Assembly: GCA_024663395.1 (NCBI GenBank)
Contig: JANFAH010000001.1
Span: 1,364,001 to 1,428,000, forward strand
Direction: 5' to 3'
DNA length: 64,000 nucleotides
Origin: Pisolithus tinctorius
Taxonomy: Eukaryota; Basidiomycota; Agaricomycetes; Boletales; Pisolithaceae
Both the position numbers and the translations under genes were made by a program. Shown piece after piece: positions 21,111-31,828 of the stretch. Position 1 is the first letter of the stretch, and each line of letters starts with the position of its first letter. The notes beneath the pieces were generated by a model. It searched no databases. It was not told the origin of the DNA and was given only the letters and a program-made list of their open reading frames with translations.

Positions 21111-21241
21111 ATCGCGCCCTGTTTCCATAGCACTGTCCTTCTCATCTCGCCCAGCCATTGGTCTGCACTAAGTAAAGTCGTCGTTGTCGTCATCGCTGTC
21201 GCTCGAGTCGCTGCCATTGTCGCTTTTGCCAGCCATATCAG

Positions 21242-23734
21242 CTGATTTTGACCAAATGACCATGGTAATTACCACAAAAGCAGTTACAGAATTCATGGCA
21301 ACTACCACTTCCCAATATAGACAATGCCCCCTGAGTGACAACCTTTGTCGGTGTTTGAAAAAAATTCAGATTGGAATGTTCCCACAGTGGGTTACCCTGT
21401 CACGAATATTGATAATTTGCACCTGTACTGTGGCTATACAGATGAGCATGTGACCAGTAGATGTGATGGTCACATGATGAGTGACATAAGCAGGGATGAC
21501 CCTAGATCACGTGATTTTTTACGTAATTGATTACATGACGACGATCCTCCGGAGCGTTCTGTTACGTAATGTGTCACGTGATCGTGGGAAAATATGCATG
21601 TGACTTAATCAATGTCACATGACAAGGTACAATCATAGATCATCCAACCTATTACATAATGATCACATGTCAGTTTCTCCCCAGAACACTTGGTTATGTA
21701 ATGGGTCACATGATTGTGAGACAATAGACATGTGACCACTCCTGCAGCATCACATGACAAGGTACAATTGTAGATCATGTGACCTTTTACATAATGATCA
21801 TGTGGCAATAACTCTCCGGTCCATTGGCTTATGTAATAGGTCACATGACTGTACTCATCATGTGATCTCACCTCTAGCACTCTGCACATGACTCAATCCA
21901 TATCACATGACCAGCAATCCCACCCCTATTCGCATGCTGGGCATTTGTGGCTGTGCTAAAAATGCGAATTGTGTCCCCACCCATTCAATTCTTGACATAT
22001 GGATCTGAATTTTTGTGTGTAGAGTAGGTTACCATGTTGCTACACATTGTCAAAGGCACAGCTGGTCTTGTCCAGCAGTTGCTGAGATATAATGGAAATG
22101 AAAATGCTAACAAAACATTACATCATTCATCTTACACATCCTTCATGCCATATCTGACACTTCAGAAGGGTTGGACATATGCATATCAATTCATAGACAA
22201 AGTTTGGTGTCACCCCACTCAGATCTGAGAGAGCAAGATGCAAAATAAAGATTCAAGAGTGTGGGAAAGTGGGAAAAAGTCCCAAAATAACATATGGAGA
22301 TTTTGAAAACATATCAAAAATGTGGATTTGCACACATCACAGTGACCCTGCCAACCCCAGACTTTGGGTGAGGAATGCAGCAATATGGCCTACCATGTTG
22401 GCACCATGTGCCTGGTGAGATATCCACTTAAACATGTCAAAATTGCGAAAATGTGTGCAATGGGGTAGTGGTGTTGACCTTGCACTGGCATAAATCTCCC
22501 ATTGTCTCAATGAGTCAAGTGTACCATTTCGCATTTTTGAGCATTTGCAGTGAGTATCACATCAGGCACTTGTTACTAATATCTTCCACCATGTCCCAAT
22601 ATCCCTCACCTAAGTTCTGGTAGTGGTAGCTGCACTGTGGGATGTGCTGTGCTTTGTTTTTGATATGTTTTCAAAATCTCCACTATTTTATTTTCTCTTT
22701 TTGAAGCTTTCCCACGCTTCTGGGATCAGTATTTGGCTTGCTGTTCACTCAATTCTAAATGGATAAACTTGAAACTTTGGACATGCATTGCAGGAATCTT
22801 CTTCAACCCTCCTGAAGTTTCAGATGTGGCATGAAGGATGTGTAAGTTGAATGGTGAGATGTTTTGTTAGCATTTTCATTTCCATTATATCTCAGCAACT
22901 GCTGGACCAGACAGCCTGTGTCTTTGACAATGTGTAGCAACATGGTAACCTACTCTACACACAAAAATTCAGATCCATATGTCAAGAATTGAATGGGTGG
23001 GGACACAATTCGCATTTTTAGCACAGCCACAAATGCCCAGCATGCGAATAGGGGTGGGATTGCTGGTCATGTGATATGGATTGAGTCATGTGCAGAGTGC
23101 TAGAGGTGAGATCACATGATGAGTACAGTCATGTGACCTATTACATAAGCCAATGGACCGGAGAGTTATTGCCACATGATCATTATGTAAAAGGTCACAT
23201 GATCTACAATTGTACCTTGTCATGTGATGCTGCAGGAGTGGTCACATGTCTATTGTCTCACAATCATGTGACCCATTACATAACCAAGTGTTCTGGGGAG
23301 AAACTGACATGTGATCATTATGTAATAGGTTGGATGATCTATGATTGTACCTTGTCATGTGACATTGATTAAGTCACATGCATATTTTCCCACGATCACG
23401 TGACACATTACGTAACAGAACGCTCCGGAGGATCGTCGTCATGTAATCAATTACGTAAAAAATCACGTGATCTAGGGTCATCCCTGCTTATGTCACTCAT
23501 CATGTGACCATCACATCTACTGGTCACATGCTCATCTGTATAGCCACAGTACAGGTGCAAATTATCAATATTCGTGACAGGGTAACCCACTGTGGGAACA
23601 TTCCAATCTGAATTTTTTTCAAACACCGACAGAGGTTGTCACTCAGGGGGCATTGTCTATATTGGGAAGTGGTAGTTGCCATGAATTCTGTAACTGCTTT
23701 TGTGGTAACTACCACATTGCTTGGTCAAAGTCAG
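21242..23734. mobile_element. Large foldback element, arms about 1.2 kb
   Basis: 21242 to about 22430 is the inverse of about 22570-23734. The outer 900 bp are nearly identical, and the arms diverge towards a central spacer of roughly 130 bp. Termini are CTGATTTTGACCAA and the complement of TTGGTCAAAGTCAG, flanked on both sides by CAG, a candidate 3-bp target duplication. No transposase is seen; the 94-codon ORFs at 21605-21889 and 23088-23372 are mirror copies. The arms carry dense CACATG/CACGTG sites. The element lies exactly between the repeat frame and the family A gag copy. Confidence 0.85.
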
Positions 23735-25150
23735 CAGACTCTGGTGCCTCTTGTGATCTTACCGGCGCGGATATAAACTTCAACGAGTGCGCACATCCTC
23801 GTCCAGTGGTTGGGGTCTGCGCAGAAACCGCAGCTGGGTCTGCATTGCTGCGGCAGAGGCTGCATTTGGAAGTTGTATTCCTGTTTAACGACAGTACCAG
23901 AAGGTGGCACTTGTGGCATGTAAGCCAATGAGGGAGGTGCAGCTGGCGAGGCCGTGGTACCCATCGTTGGTACCGCGCTACGAAGAGCGGATCCTGTCAG
24001 AAGGAACTTGGTGGCTTTGACGACTTCTGCGAGTGGGTATGGATCATCAGGGTGGAGATCAGTGTGGACTATGGAGAGTCAATGACAAATTCGGTCTGCA
24101 ATGGCCTTCGGGAAGCCATTCAGGAACATGGAATCCCGTTCCGTCTCTGCAAGCTTTTTAGTTTTAATGAGGAGGGCAGAAATCTTAGCGAATTTCCACT
24201 GGTATTCTCCGAGGTCATCCTGGTTCCGCATAGGCTTTGACTGATATTCTTCGACGAGATACTGCAGATCCGCGCGGCAATAGCAGTCATCACCCTCGCA
24301 GCCAGGGTACAAACCCTTAACAGCGACTATGAAGGCATCCCAGTCGTCGGCCATGGGAGCGGCTTCTGGAAGCGTTTGCCAGACCTCGGCTTCTTCGAGG
24401 TCAGTGTAGCGGATTGCAGCTCTGATCTTGCCACGGTCATCAAGAGCAGTGAGAGTACCGAGGAAGTCGATGTCTTCGAGGTAGTGCAGAAGCTGTGTGG
24501 GAGAATCTCCGCTAAATTTAGGTGAGTTTTGTGTACCGTGGAGCGGCATCTGAAACTGAGGATTAGCCATTGGTGGGTTAACCTGTGGTGGCGGTGCCGG
24601 ATTGGTGACGGGTGGAACGGGTATTGGTTGGAGGTGCAAAGCGGTTGGTATAGTGCGCGAGCGAGCTGGTGGAAGCGTTGGCGGGTTACTAATTGGCTGA
24701 TGGGTGGTCTGCGACCGAGTGAGTGGTTGCAGCAGTGTGGCGGATGGAGCTGGGAGTCTGGGTATAGATTCGGAGGCGTCAAAGAGACGGGAAAAAGAGG
24801 GTGTCGGTGATGATGAATCAGATGATGTGACGGGTGTTAAAGGTGATGGCGGGGTTTCGGGCCTTTGGGGAGTCGAGTGGATAAAGCCACTGGGAAAATC
24901 AGGGGCAGTGAGATCTAGGTGATCCGACGTGACGGATATCTGATCTGCTGAGATATCAGGAGGGGTGATTGCGGGTAGTACCCATGGAATGTCAGCGGGT
25001 AATTGCGCGTGATCCGGTGTTACGGGTGAAACAGGGCAGAAAATGTCAGAGTCTTCTGACAGGTTGAGATTGCGAAAGTGCAGGCATAAATTTTCTAGTT
25101 CGGTGCATTCAGCGGTGCACCTGAGCGACCTTCTGGAAGCGACAGCAGAA
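23735..25150 (-). pseudogene. LTR-element family A copy 2: truncated gag
   Basis: The minus-strand homologue of 1-1370. It starts just after the primer-binding site and carries the same Pro-rich N-terminus, capsid-like region and Cys/His segment. It stops matching copy 1 soon after a Lys-Ile-Thr-Arg-Gly-Thr stretch (about 23755). A TGA at 24081-24079 replaces the CGA seen at 1034-1036 in copy 1. The rest of the element is missing; beyond the foldback element lies the tandem-repeat frame. Confidence 0.85.
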
Positions 25151-25169
25151 TCCCTTGCGGTGGGCTCCA
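25151..25169 (-). other. Primer-binding site, family A
   Basis: On the minus strand TGGAGCCCACCGCAAGGGA follows the LTR after two bases. It differs by two positions from the family B site. Confidence 0.8.
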
Positions 25170-25171
25170 GT

Positions 25172-25829
25172 TGTAGGAAAAGTCCAAGTAGCTGTATAAC
25201 ACGAGCTAGATGGCTTAGATAACAACAATAAAAAAAAAATGAAGGGAACGAATTGTTCGTCCCAAGGGATTCTGGACTGTCGGGACTAGAAGGAGAGACC
25301 CAGCGCTTTGTAGCAGTAGTGTTTCATGACGTGCGCGGCGTGGTCCACGGAGTAGTACTGGCGATGCGAGCAGTGCGAGCGGTATACGTAGTTTGTGCGT
25401 GGCGGAATGTGAGATGTGCAGTGTAGACAAAGTGGAAAAGAAACTTGTGGTGACCTTCCAAGTGCGAAAAGGTTATCATTCTGTACCTAAGTACAGGGCT
25501 TTATAGTCTGGACAAACCCGGAACCTAAGTAAGACAGGGTACAGTAAAGGAAAGCTGTGCGACAGCATGTACACAGAAGACAGGCCAAACAGAGGCCGAG
25601 GGTATACTACAAGCACTAAAGGAATAGAGACCGTGATAAGAGAAAGAGTCCGAGGAAAACAACAACCAGAGCACAGCGGCCGCAGGGCTAGCTCCGCACG
25701 AGAGGGAGCGAGGGCGTGGGAAGGTAGCACGTGAACAATGGTGAACGTGAGATGGGAGCAGACATAACAGTAGTCACAGAACGGTTAATGATAGGGGCTT
25801 ACGCGTCCAGGGAATGCAGATTCCTCACA
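25172..25829 (-). repeat. Family A 5' LTR (copy 2)
   Basis: TGTAGGAAAAG...CCTCACA on the plus strand, 658 bp, matching the solo LTR at 1609-2264. The adjoining PBS fixes minus as the sense strand. Confidence 0.85.
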
Positions 25830-27733
25830 CTGGCACTGATTTTGCAATATACCAAGGTGAAAATCATGTTTCACAGCGTGTTGTTGGTTTTTCTGATTTT
25901 TTTTGATTTTTTGATTTTTAATGTGCATTTGTGCCACTTGGACAAGAATTTCCGAAACAGTTGTAGAAAGTATTTTTACGCTGCTAATAACTCGGGATTT
26001 TTACACTGTTAAAAACACCTGTGAAAAAATACCCTGTGGGGCCATCAGTTATTAACAGCTGTGAAAAAGTCTGGGACATTTTCCAACCATACCCTAGCGT
26101 GCAGATATCGCCGACCTAGAGACAAAGGCTTCAAGGTACCACCGTGCTAAACATGTGGCAGGGTGAAATAGCCCTATCAAGGATGTCACGGCGGTAGGAG
26201 CGTACCCGCAATCCTCTTTTGAGTGTTGACAGGCCAGGCTCCTCAACTTTATCGGATTCCAGGTGTGTCCGGTTTTGACACAAACCTGTGATTTATTCCC
26301 GCGTTTCGAGTCCTTTGCTGAGGGCAGTGGTAATGGCCTTTCGAGTTCTTTGTTCTGGGCAGTGGGAAGCTGGCCGGCCAGTGTTGATGAGATATCTGGC
26401 GTGATTTTAGTCTCCAGGTGTGTTTGTCTACCTTTTTCTTTTGGAAGCCCTACTTACTTGTCGATGTGGATGTAGTTGGATGCAATGATCATATTCTTCA
26501 TCTCACTAGTGGCACTGGGGGTTTATGTTTGTATTGCGTTCACTGCATATCTGTAGCACCTGGCTCTGATCTACATTTATGTTCAAGCCCTCAGGACTAT
26601 TCATAATTGGCGGAATCGGAGGCTGGTCGCTGCCACAAACGAGGTGCTGGAGAGTGCCTTCATGAGAAGACGTGGTTAGGGAAGGTTATGCCGGGAGACT
26701 GAGAGGCTTCCGGATCTGCATAATAAATACTATTTGATAGACACCATGGCTGTTGAGAGCTATATTTCGCAACTATCAGTATATATGTAAATGGCAGGTA
26801 AGAGGTGAGATACAGACGACTACTATAGTACACGGCATGCAGGGGGAAGTCCCGAATGCCCATTGGCATCTCTAGCCATGCAGAGCTACTCCACTTCTGT
26901 GGTTTGACAAGTGTGACACCGATAAGAAACATGTCTGAAAATTTGACAATCACAAAGCTAGGCACATTGGACAATTCATCGAGGATCCTTCCCTGTCCAT
27001 GTTGGGGATCTCCTTCAGCCTTTTACCGAGAGCACACCCTTCTTGCCCACTCCAATGGAGCAGCACCATTTCTTATTACCTATGTCAGATGGACATCACG
27101 GAGGGCTTCTGACCCAATGACCTTGTGGACTTGTATTGCCGGCTGTGCTCTGAGCCATCTCAGATTCATGGAATTATCAGTTGCGGTACACTAGGTAATC
27201 TTCCATCCAATCACGAGTGGCTGCGCAGGCCTGTTACAGGTTGGTCCTTCCTTTGTCTCTTAGAGAGCATGTCACCAGATCCAGAGCACATCTGGATTGG
27301 ATGATGTGGACAGGGTCAAGCCATCCAGGTGGTGAGTAGTCGTGAGTCTCATGTTCGAGGGCTGTGTCTCTTAAATACTGAGTGTGATAAAAAGTGCAGG
27401 TGTTCCCAACAAGCGCATTGACAACCTGATTTCATTTCCGTAGCACAATTTGTAACTGGCAGTTCCTCACAAATTCTTCAAGACAATGATCATTTCGCAG
27501 AACAGACGTACATATTTCTCATGCCGGAGTATGTAAATGTGTCGGAGACACGACTCAAGCTTGATCAGGCCCACAGTCAAGTGTTGGATGTGAAATGTGA
27601 AGAGTGAAGAGTGGAAGTGGGCATACGGATGATTGTGACGTGAGTAGGAGCACGAATAAATGCCTTTGTGCTGGAAGGTGTATAAGAATTTTGGTCCATC
27701 TCTTGTGGTGACCCAATGTACCTGCACCGAACC
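25830..27733. other. No gene recognised
   Basis: A T-rich stretch (25885-25925) is followed by repeats of CTGTGAAAAA-like words (25990-26075). Short ORFs such as 26856-27194 (plus) and 26974-26660 (minus) match nothing I know. Confidence 0.4.
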
Positions 27734-28569
27734 ATGCCCACCACATGCTTGCGCTCAATTCTGCGCTGCCTGCGCTCCTCGTCTAGGCCTTCCTCCAGCC
27801 TTCCACGGAAGTCCAAGGTGGATGGTAACCGAATCCTTAAAGAAGTATCGGATATCGCAGCATTCTTCAAGAAAGAAGTGAAACAATCACACTTAGTGAG
27901 TCATTGGTTTCCTACTGTCACAGTAGATGGTAGACATTGGTCCAGGAACTCACCAAATTGAGAACTGAAAAACAAAAGGCAGAAAAGGCCCTCTGTAAGG
28001 CACAAGCGATACAAGAAGATCTTGAGGCGACAGTTCAACAGGTCTGTTCCCCTTGTTCACGCATGCCTTCGTATTTATTGGTCTACTGATAGATAACTGC
28101 AGCTCGTGATGCTGCTGCCAGGTGCGAGGTTTGTAAAGGTTGCATTGACAGACTATTTGTGTAAGTGGCATTATTGATATCATGGCTATCACTTACCAAC
28201 CACGTTAGTCTTGTCAAATGTGGCCACGCATCCTGCTACGGTTGCTTGAGGGACTGGTTCCATACCCACCTCAGAGAGCAACTCAATGCTGAGTGGAGAA
28301 ATATACCTAAGCACCTGAGATGGCATCCCATTACTGCCAAGACATTAACAGAGCTGTATGATGGAAGATATCTCCGAGTTATGCTGTATGATTGCCCTCT
28401 GTGCGAGGGGCCCATGCGGATCAAACCTATTGAGGTCAACAATTTCAGTGACTTCCTCGCAGTAGCAAACAATGTACTTGGGCAACCAAAGGACCGTGCC
28501 ATAGATGATCCCCACCTACTGGATCAGGATATCTGGGGAGATGTATTTCACAATAAGATGTACTACTAG
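27734..28569 (+). CDS. RING-finger protein (putative E3 ubiquitin ligase), 4 exons
   Basis: Exons 27734-27895, 27946-28041, 28093-28160 and 28209-28569 join in frame to give 228 aa; introns are 48-51 bp with GT-AG ends. The N-terminus is Arg/Ser-rich; exons 1-2 end in a Lys/Glu/Gln coiled coil. A C3HC4 RING follows: Cys-x2-Cys in exon 3, then Lys-Cys-Gly-His, Cys-x2-Cys and finally Cys-Pro-x-Cys encoded near 28392-28405, after an unusually long loop of about 50 residues. RING domains bind E2 enzymes and pass ubiquitin to targets. All splice junctions keep the frame and no stops interrupt it, so this may be an intact small gene. I cannot name its target. RING genes of this layout are common near transposons in Agaricomycetes. 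Confidence 0.7.
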
Positions 28570-30029
28570 ATGGTCAGGTGAGTTATGTATGAGGATATAT
28601 ATTGGAGTTGCAGAGTGAACATTCCTTTGCAGGTTCCTACAGTACCTCAGCATGTGTGGCATAGCCTTAAGCCCATGACACCTCAAATTCATTTGGTATA
28701 TCAATGCTACTGTATAACATACCTCATGGTTAGCGCTTGAATGAATGCTTGATAATGGGGCCTGTCGTGGTGTCGAATGGGATTGTTAGAGACTCAGAGA
28801 AGACGGAAACAAGGTGTCAGCAGTGGAGAAATGTCAGCTTCAAGCAGATAGTTGTACTTATCAGGAATAAGACCTACAAGCACACACAGTTTCGAACTAC
28901 ATCTATTTTTGATATCCAAGCCTTCTGCTGATTTGAACAGTGGAAACAAGGTTACTGATACTGATTAATAGCAGGATGGAATCTATACTCATGACACGCA
29001 TCGGATGTATCCTGGTTTCGAGACAACACAATCATGACCACTGCAGCCAGGTCTGAGTTTGGAGTGGTGCAAAGAAATTTGGACCAAATCAATGGGAGAG
29101 AAGTGCTACTAGAACATGGCTGGTGCCACCAGCAGGCACCTTGTTTACCCCGCTGGAGTGCTGCCCTCGTGGCATGTGCCACACAAAAGAGGTGTACAAC
29201 CAATTGATTCATGTACCCATAGCATGGACCTTACTCCCCTGGGGAAGGAGAGGATAATACAATTGACTGGCTACACCACAAATGCACAAACCTAGTATCC
29301 CACCTTGACCCTGCAAAATAGACGACCTGGCAATTTTCAGTCCAGCAAAAACTCGGGAGACAAAACAACTTTCAGACCTGGACCAGGATGTGTCCAGGAA
29401 TGTGGCGCATCCTGTTACCTGACACTGAAAAAGTTATCTCAGAGCTAGGCGCCGATCCCAGAGGATCTTACAAGTGGTGCAACAGTTAGTAGCATATGTA
29501 AGCAGTACTTTTTCTCTCATTCCCGTGCCTCCAGTGCCCTGCTCGTTCCATGCATTGCTGGACCACTCTCATCGTCGCACCCCACTCTGCTCCCTTTCCT
29601 CACACTCTTCGTTTTCGACACCTCGCAGCACCACCCAATCTGGGGTCCCTGGTGCATTAGCGGACCCATCAGGAGCAGCACAACCTGCGAGGCATATCCA
29701 TCTGTCCTCGCAGCTCATGCCTCCAACAGGATCCTGCTCCCATCTGGGGTCGGAAAGTGCTCCGCGCTTCCCACATTCTCTCCCTTCCTTACTTCTCAGT
29801 TTCCCAAGTACCTTCCCCAGCATTCATGCATCTTGCATTATGTCCATAACTACCATATATAGCAATGCACATATCTCCTGCACTGATAGTAGTAACATTC
29901 AAGGAATTAAAACATGTAACTGCCGTTGTGAAGCTAATCTTCTGCAAACACATCTAGATACAGTCTTCGATCCTGACTTAGAGGAAACACCCTAGACAGA
30001 AACTATGTTTGCCGGTTCGCACATACAAT
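28570..30029. other. No gene recognised
   Basis: Nothing firm. A plus ORF at 29474-29995 is Ser/Pro-rich with no domain and is probably chance. Confidence 0.4.
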
Positions 30030-30180
30030 CCTACTAATAATGTGGCATCCTCGCCCTGAGGGATCAGCGACACAAGCCAGAGTAGTGCATGGGGCAGCGG
30101 GTAGACCCTTGGAAGTGGAACCGGTCCAACTTATCTGCCTTTAAACTACCATGTTGTTGACACCTTACACTGAACCAAGT
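30030..30180 (-). pseudogene. Relic of a second PSD-like decarboxylase C-terminus
   Basis: The minus strand near 30075-30130 encodes a Phe-His-Phe-x-Gly-Ser-Thr stretch preceded by a Lys/Asp-rich piece. It aligns with the same region of the neighbouring gene at about 30450-30500. Stops and indels surround it, so only a decayed fragment of a tandem copy remains. Confidence 0.6.
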
Positions 30181-30334
30181 GAAACACTCAAAGATAGCAT
30201 TTGCTGCCATATGCCTGAACTGTTACATTGTACACAAACACGCCAAGGCACCAATTCAACTTCGCTATCATGCACGCAAGCGACGACACTGTTTAAATCT
30301 GAGGTTATACAAACACACGACCAAAGTTATCATT

Positions 30335-31828
30335 TCAAGGCAGCTTTGTTGTGATGAGGATATCTTTGCCAACCCGCACCTTCGATCCCTCCAAAGGTTG
30401 GCCATCCTGGTCAATCAGCATCGCAGTCACGCCAGGTCGGAAGATGAGACAGTGGGTAGATCCACCAAAGTGGAACTGGCCCAGCTCATCTCCCTTCTTG
30501 AGCTCCTGACCCTCATTGATGACAATGTTACAGGTTGACACCTCGCCCAAGCCAACACCCACAAAGCACATCAAGCCAATGGGCTCCTCAGCTTGGATGT
30601 AGATCAAAGCATGCGTGGAAATGAAATGTTTGAGACAAAGTCCTGCGAGTGGGAAACGATGTCCAGATCCTTATGGTCATCGTCTAAGCAAGCTGCATAG
30701 TAGGTAGGCGGTGGGTTAGGATGGGTCGCACCAGAAATGAGGCATGTCTTCACGACAGTACCATTCACAGGACTGCGCCAGCAGTGGTAGTCGAGAGATC
30801 CAAGCATAGCCTGAATAAGAGTCCTGTTGACAAATGTGTCAACAAGCTCATCCTCTGCGAGGATGTGGTTGAGGGAGTAGGGGGTATTTTTGATCCAGAA
30901 TCTGTCTGTCTTCTTGAGGTTGTAGTAAAGCATGTGGACGGTAGATGAGCATGTAGAGTTGACAATCGCTGGGTTGTCGGGATAGACCATGGCATGGTGG
31001 ACAGCTTTCAACTCCCTGACGAAGAGCCTGTCATAGGATTTGAACCCATAGTGAGGGTCGCTGGTGTTGCAAATGAAGAAGTTGTCAAACATATCCTGAT
31101 CAGGAGTGCCACCAGCACTTTGGACCATGGCATTGAGTGCTGCGGTACTGAGCCAACCGCCAGCTCTATCGTGGATGACGTTGGTGGATGCTGTCGACGT
31201 AAGGTACTTGTGCCATGCAGTGAACACCCTACAGAATCTCTCATTGACTCTGGGGTGGGTGAATGCATTATAGCCCGCAGGAGTGTTGCAGAAATGCGAA
31301 ATGATACTGTAATAGGGAACAGCTGCCACCATAGCACTCACACCCTCACCAAAAATGGGGGCTGTCGTCAGGTTCATATTGATCATCTCCATCAAGTCCA
31401 CATAATCTTTGATCTAGACTGAGATGAGCAGAGTAATAGTCACAAAAATCGAAATTACATACCTTCTCTTGGTCCTTGTTCTGAGGCAGGGGTGCTTGCT
31501 CGAACATCTCATTGAACGCAGTGTAGACTACACCCTCCCTCTCAATGTAATCTTGGAATTCCTGCACTATAGGGTGCAATCCATGGACAGTATAAGCTTG
31601 CTCCTGGCCGACAGTGAAGCGATAGTGGCACCGCAGGCAGCTTAGGTCGAATGTAATGCCAGTTCTGCTTATTGCTGTCTCCAGGCTTTCCCCCACCTTC
31701 GCAACATGCACACGGGTTTTAGGGTCACGGCCATGGATAATATGACTGCACACGAGCAAGTCGCTCACAAATGTTTCAACAGCTGCTGGGTCCTTGGGGA
31801 GCCATCTGCAGACGGTAGTTCTGGGCAT
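30335..31828 (-). pseudogene. PSD/PsiD-like decarboxylase, frameshifted
   Basis: Exon 1 (31828-31463) joins exon 2 (from 31413) across a 49-bp intron, GTATGT to CTAG. The protein carries the N-terminal PSDC domain and then the phosphatidylserine-decarboxylase fold. The processing site Gly-Gly-Ser-Thr lies in a Phe-His-Phe-Gly-Gly-Ser-Thr motif near 30456; cleavage there would create the pyruvoyl cofactor. The layout resembles the fungal L-tryptophan-decarboxylase-like (PsiD-type) branch rather than mitochondrial PSD, but the substrate cannot be told from sequence. A 5-bp tandem duplication (AAATG twice, 30619-30628) shifts the frame between the middle and C-terminal parts, so the catalytic end is read out of frame and the gene is probably dead. 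I see no partner biosynthetic genes nearby. Confidence 0.8.

Larger units (their letters stand above)
16751..21217 (-). pseudogene. Long tandem-repeat reading frame with embedded ERG26-like segment
   Basis: A single minus-strand frame of 1,489 codons from ATG at 21217 to TAA at 16753-16751, with only four internal stops, all TGA (19240, 19153, 17896 and 16930). Thirteen diverged repeats of about 66-113 codons share a Phe-Tyr-Leu-His-Leu-x-Tyr-Ser-Arg-Glu core. Repeat spacings differ greatly but all are multiples of three, which argues for coding constraint. An ERG26-like stretch lies in frame between two repeats (about 19000-18230). The last 300 codons are not repetitive and are Lys/Arg/Glu-rich. 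I do not recognise the repeat family. The orientation matches element C, so it may be retroelement cargo. The start may lie further upstream, across the foldback insertion. Confidence 0.55.

Noticed and set aside
21605..21889. 94-codon ORF seen again, identical, at 23088-23372
   Set aside because: The two are mirror images created by the foldback arms; no domain and no independent support.
27577..27870. 97-codon minus-strand ORF
   Set aside because: Antisense to exon 1 of the RING gene, whose exon joins and domain give stronger support.
29474..29995. 173-codon Ser/Pro-rich ORF
   Set aside because: No domain, no homologous copy in the window and biased composition; probably chance.
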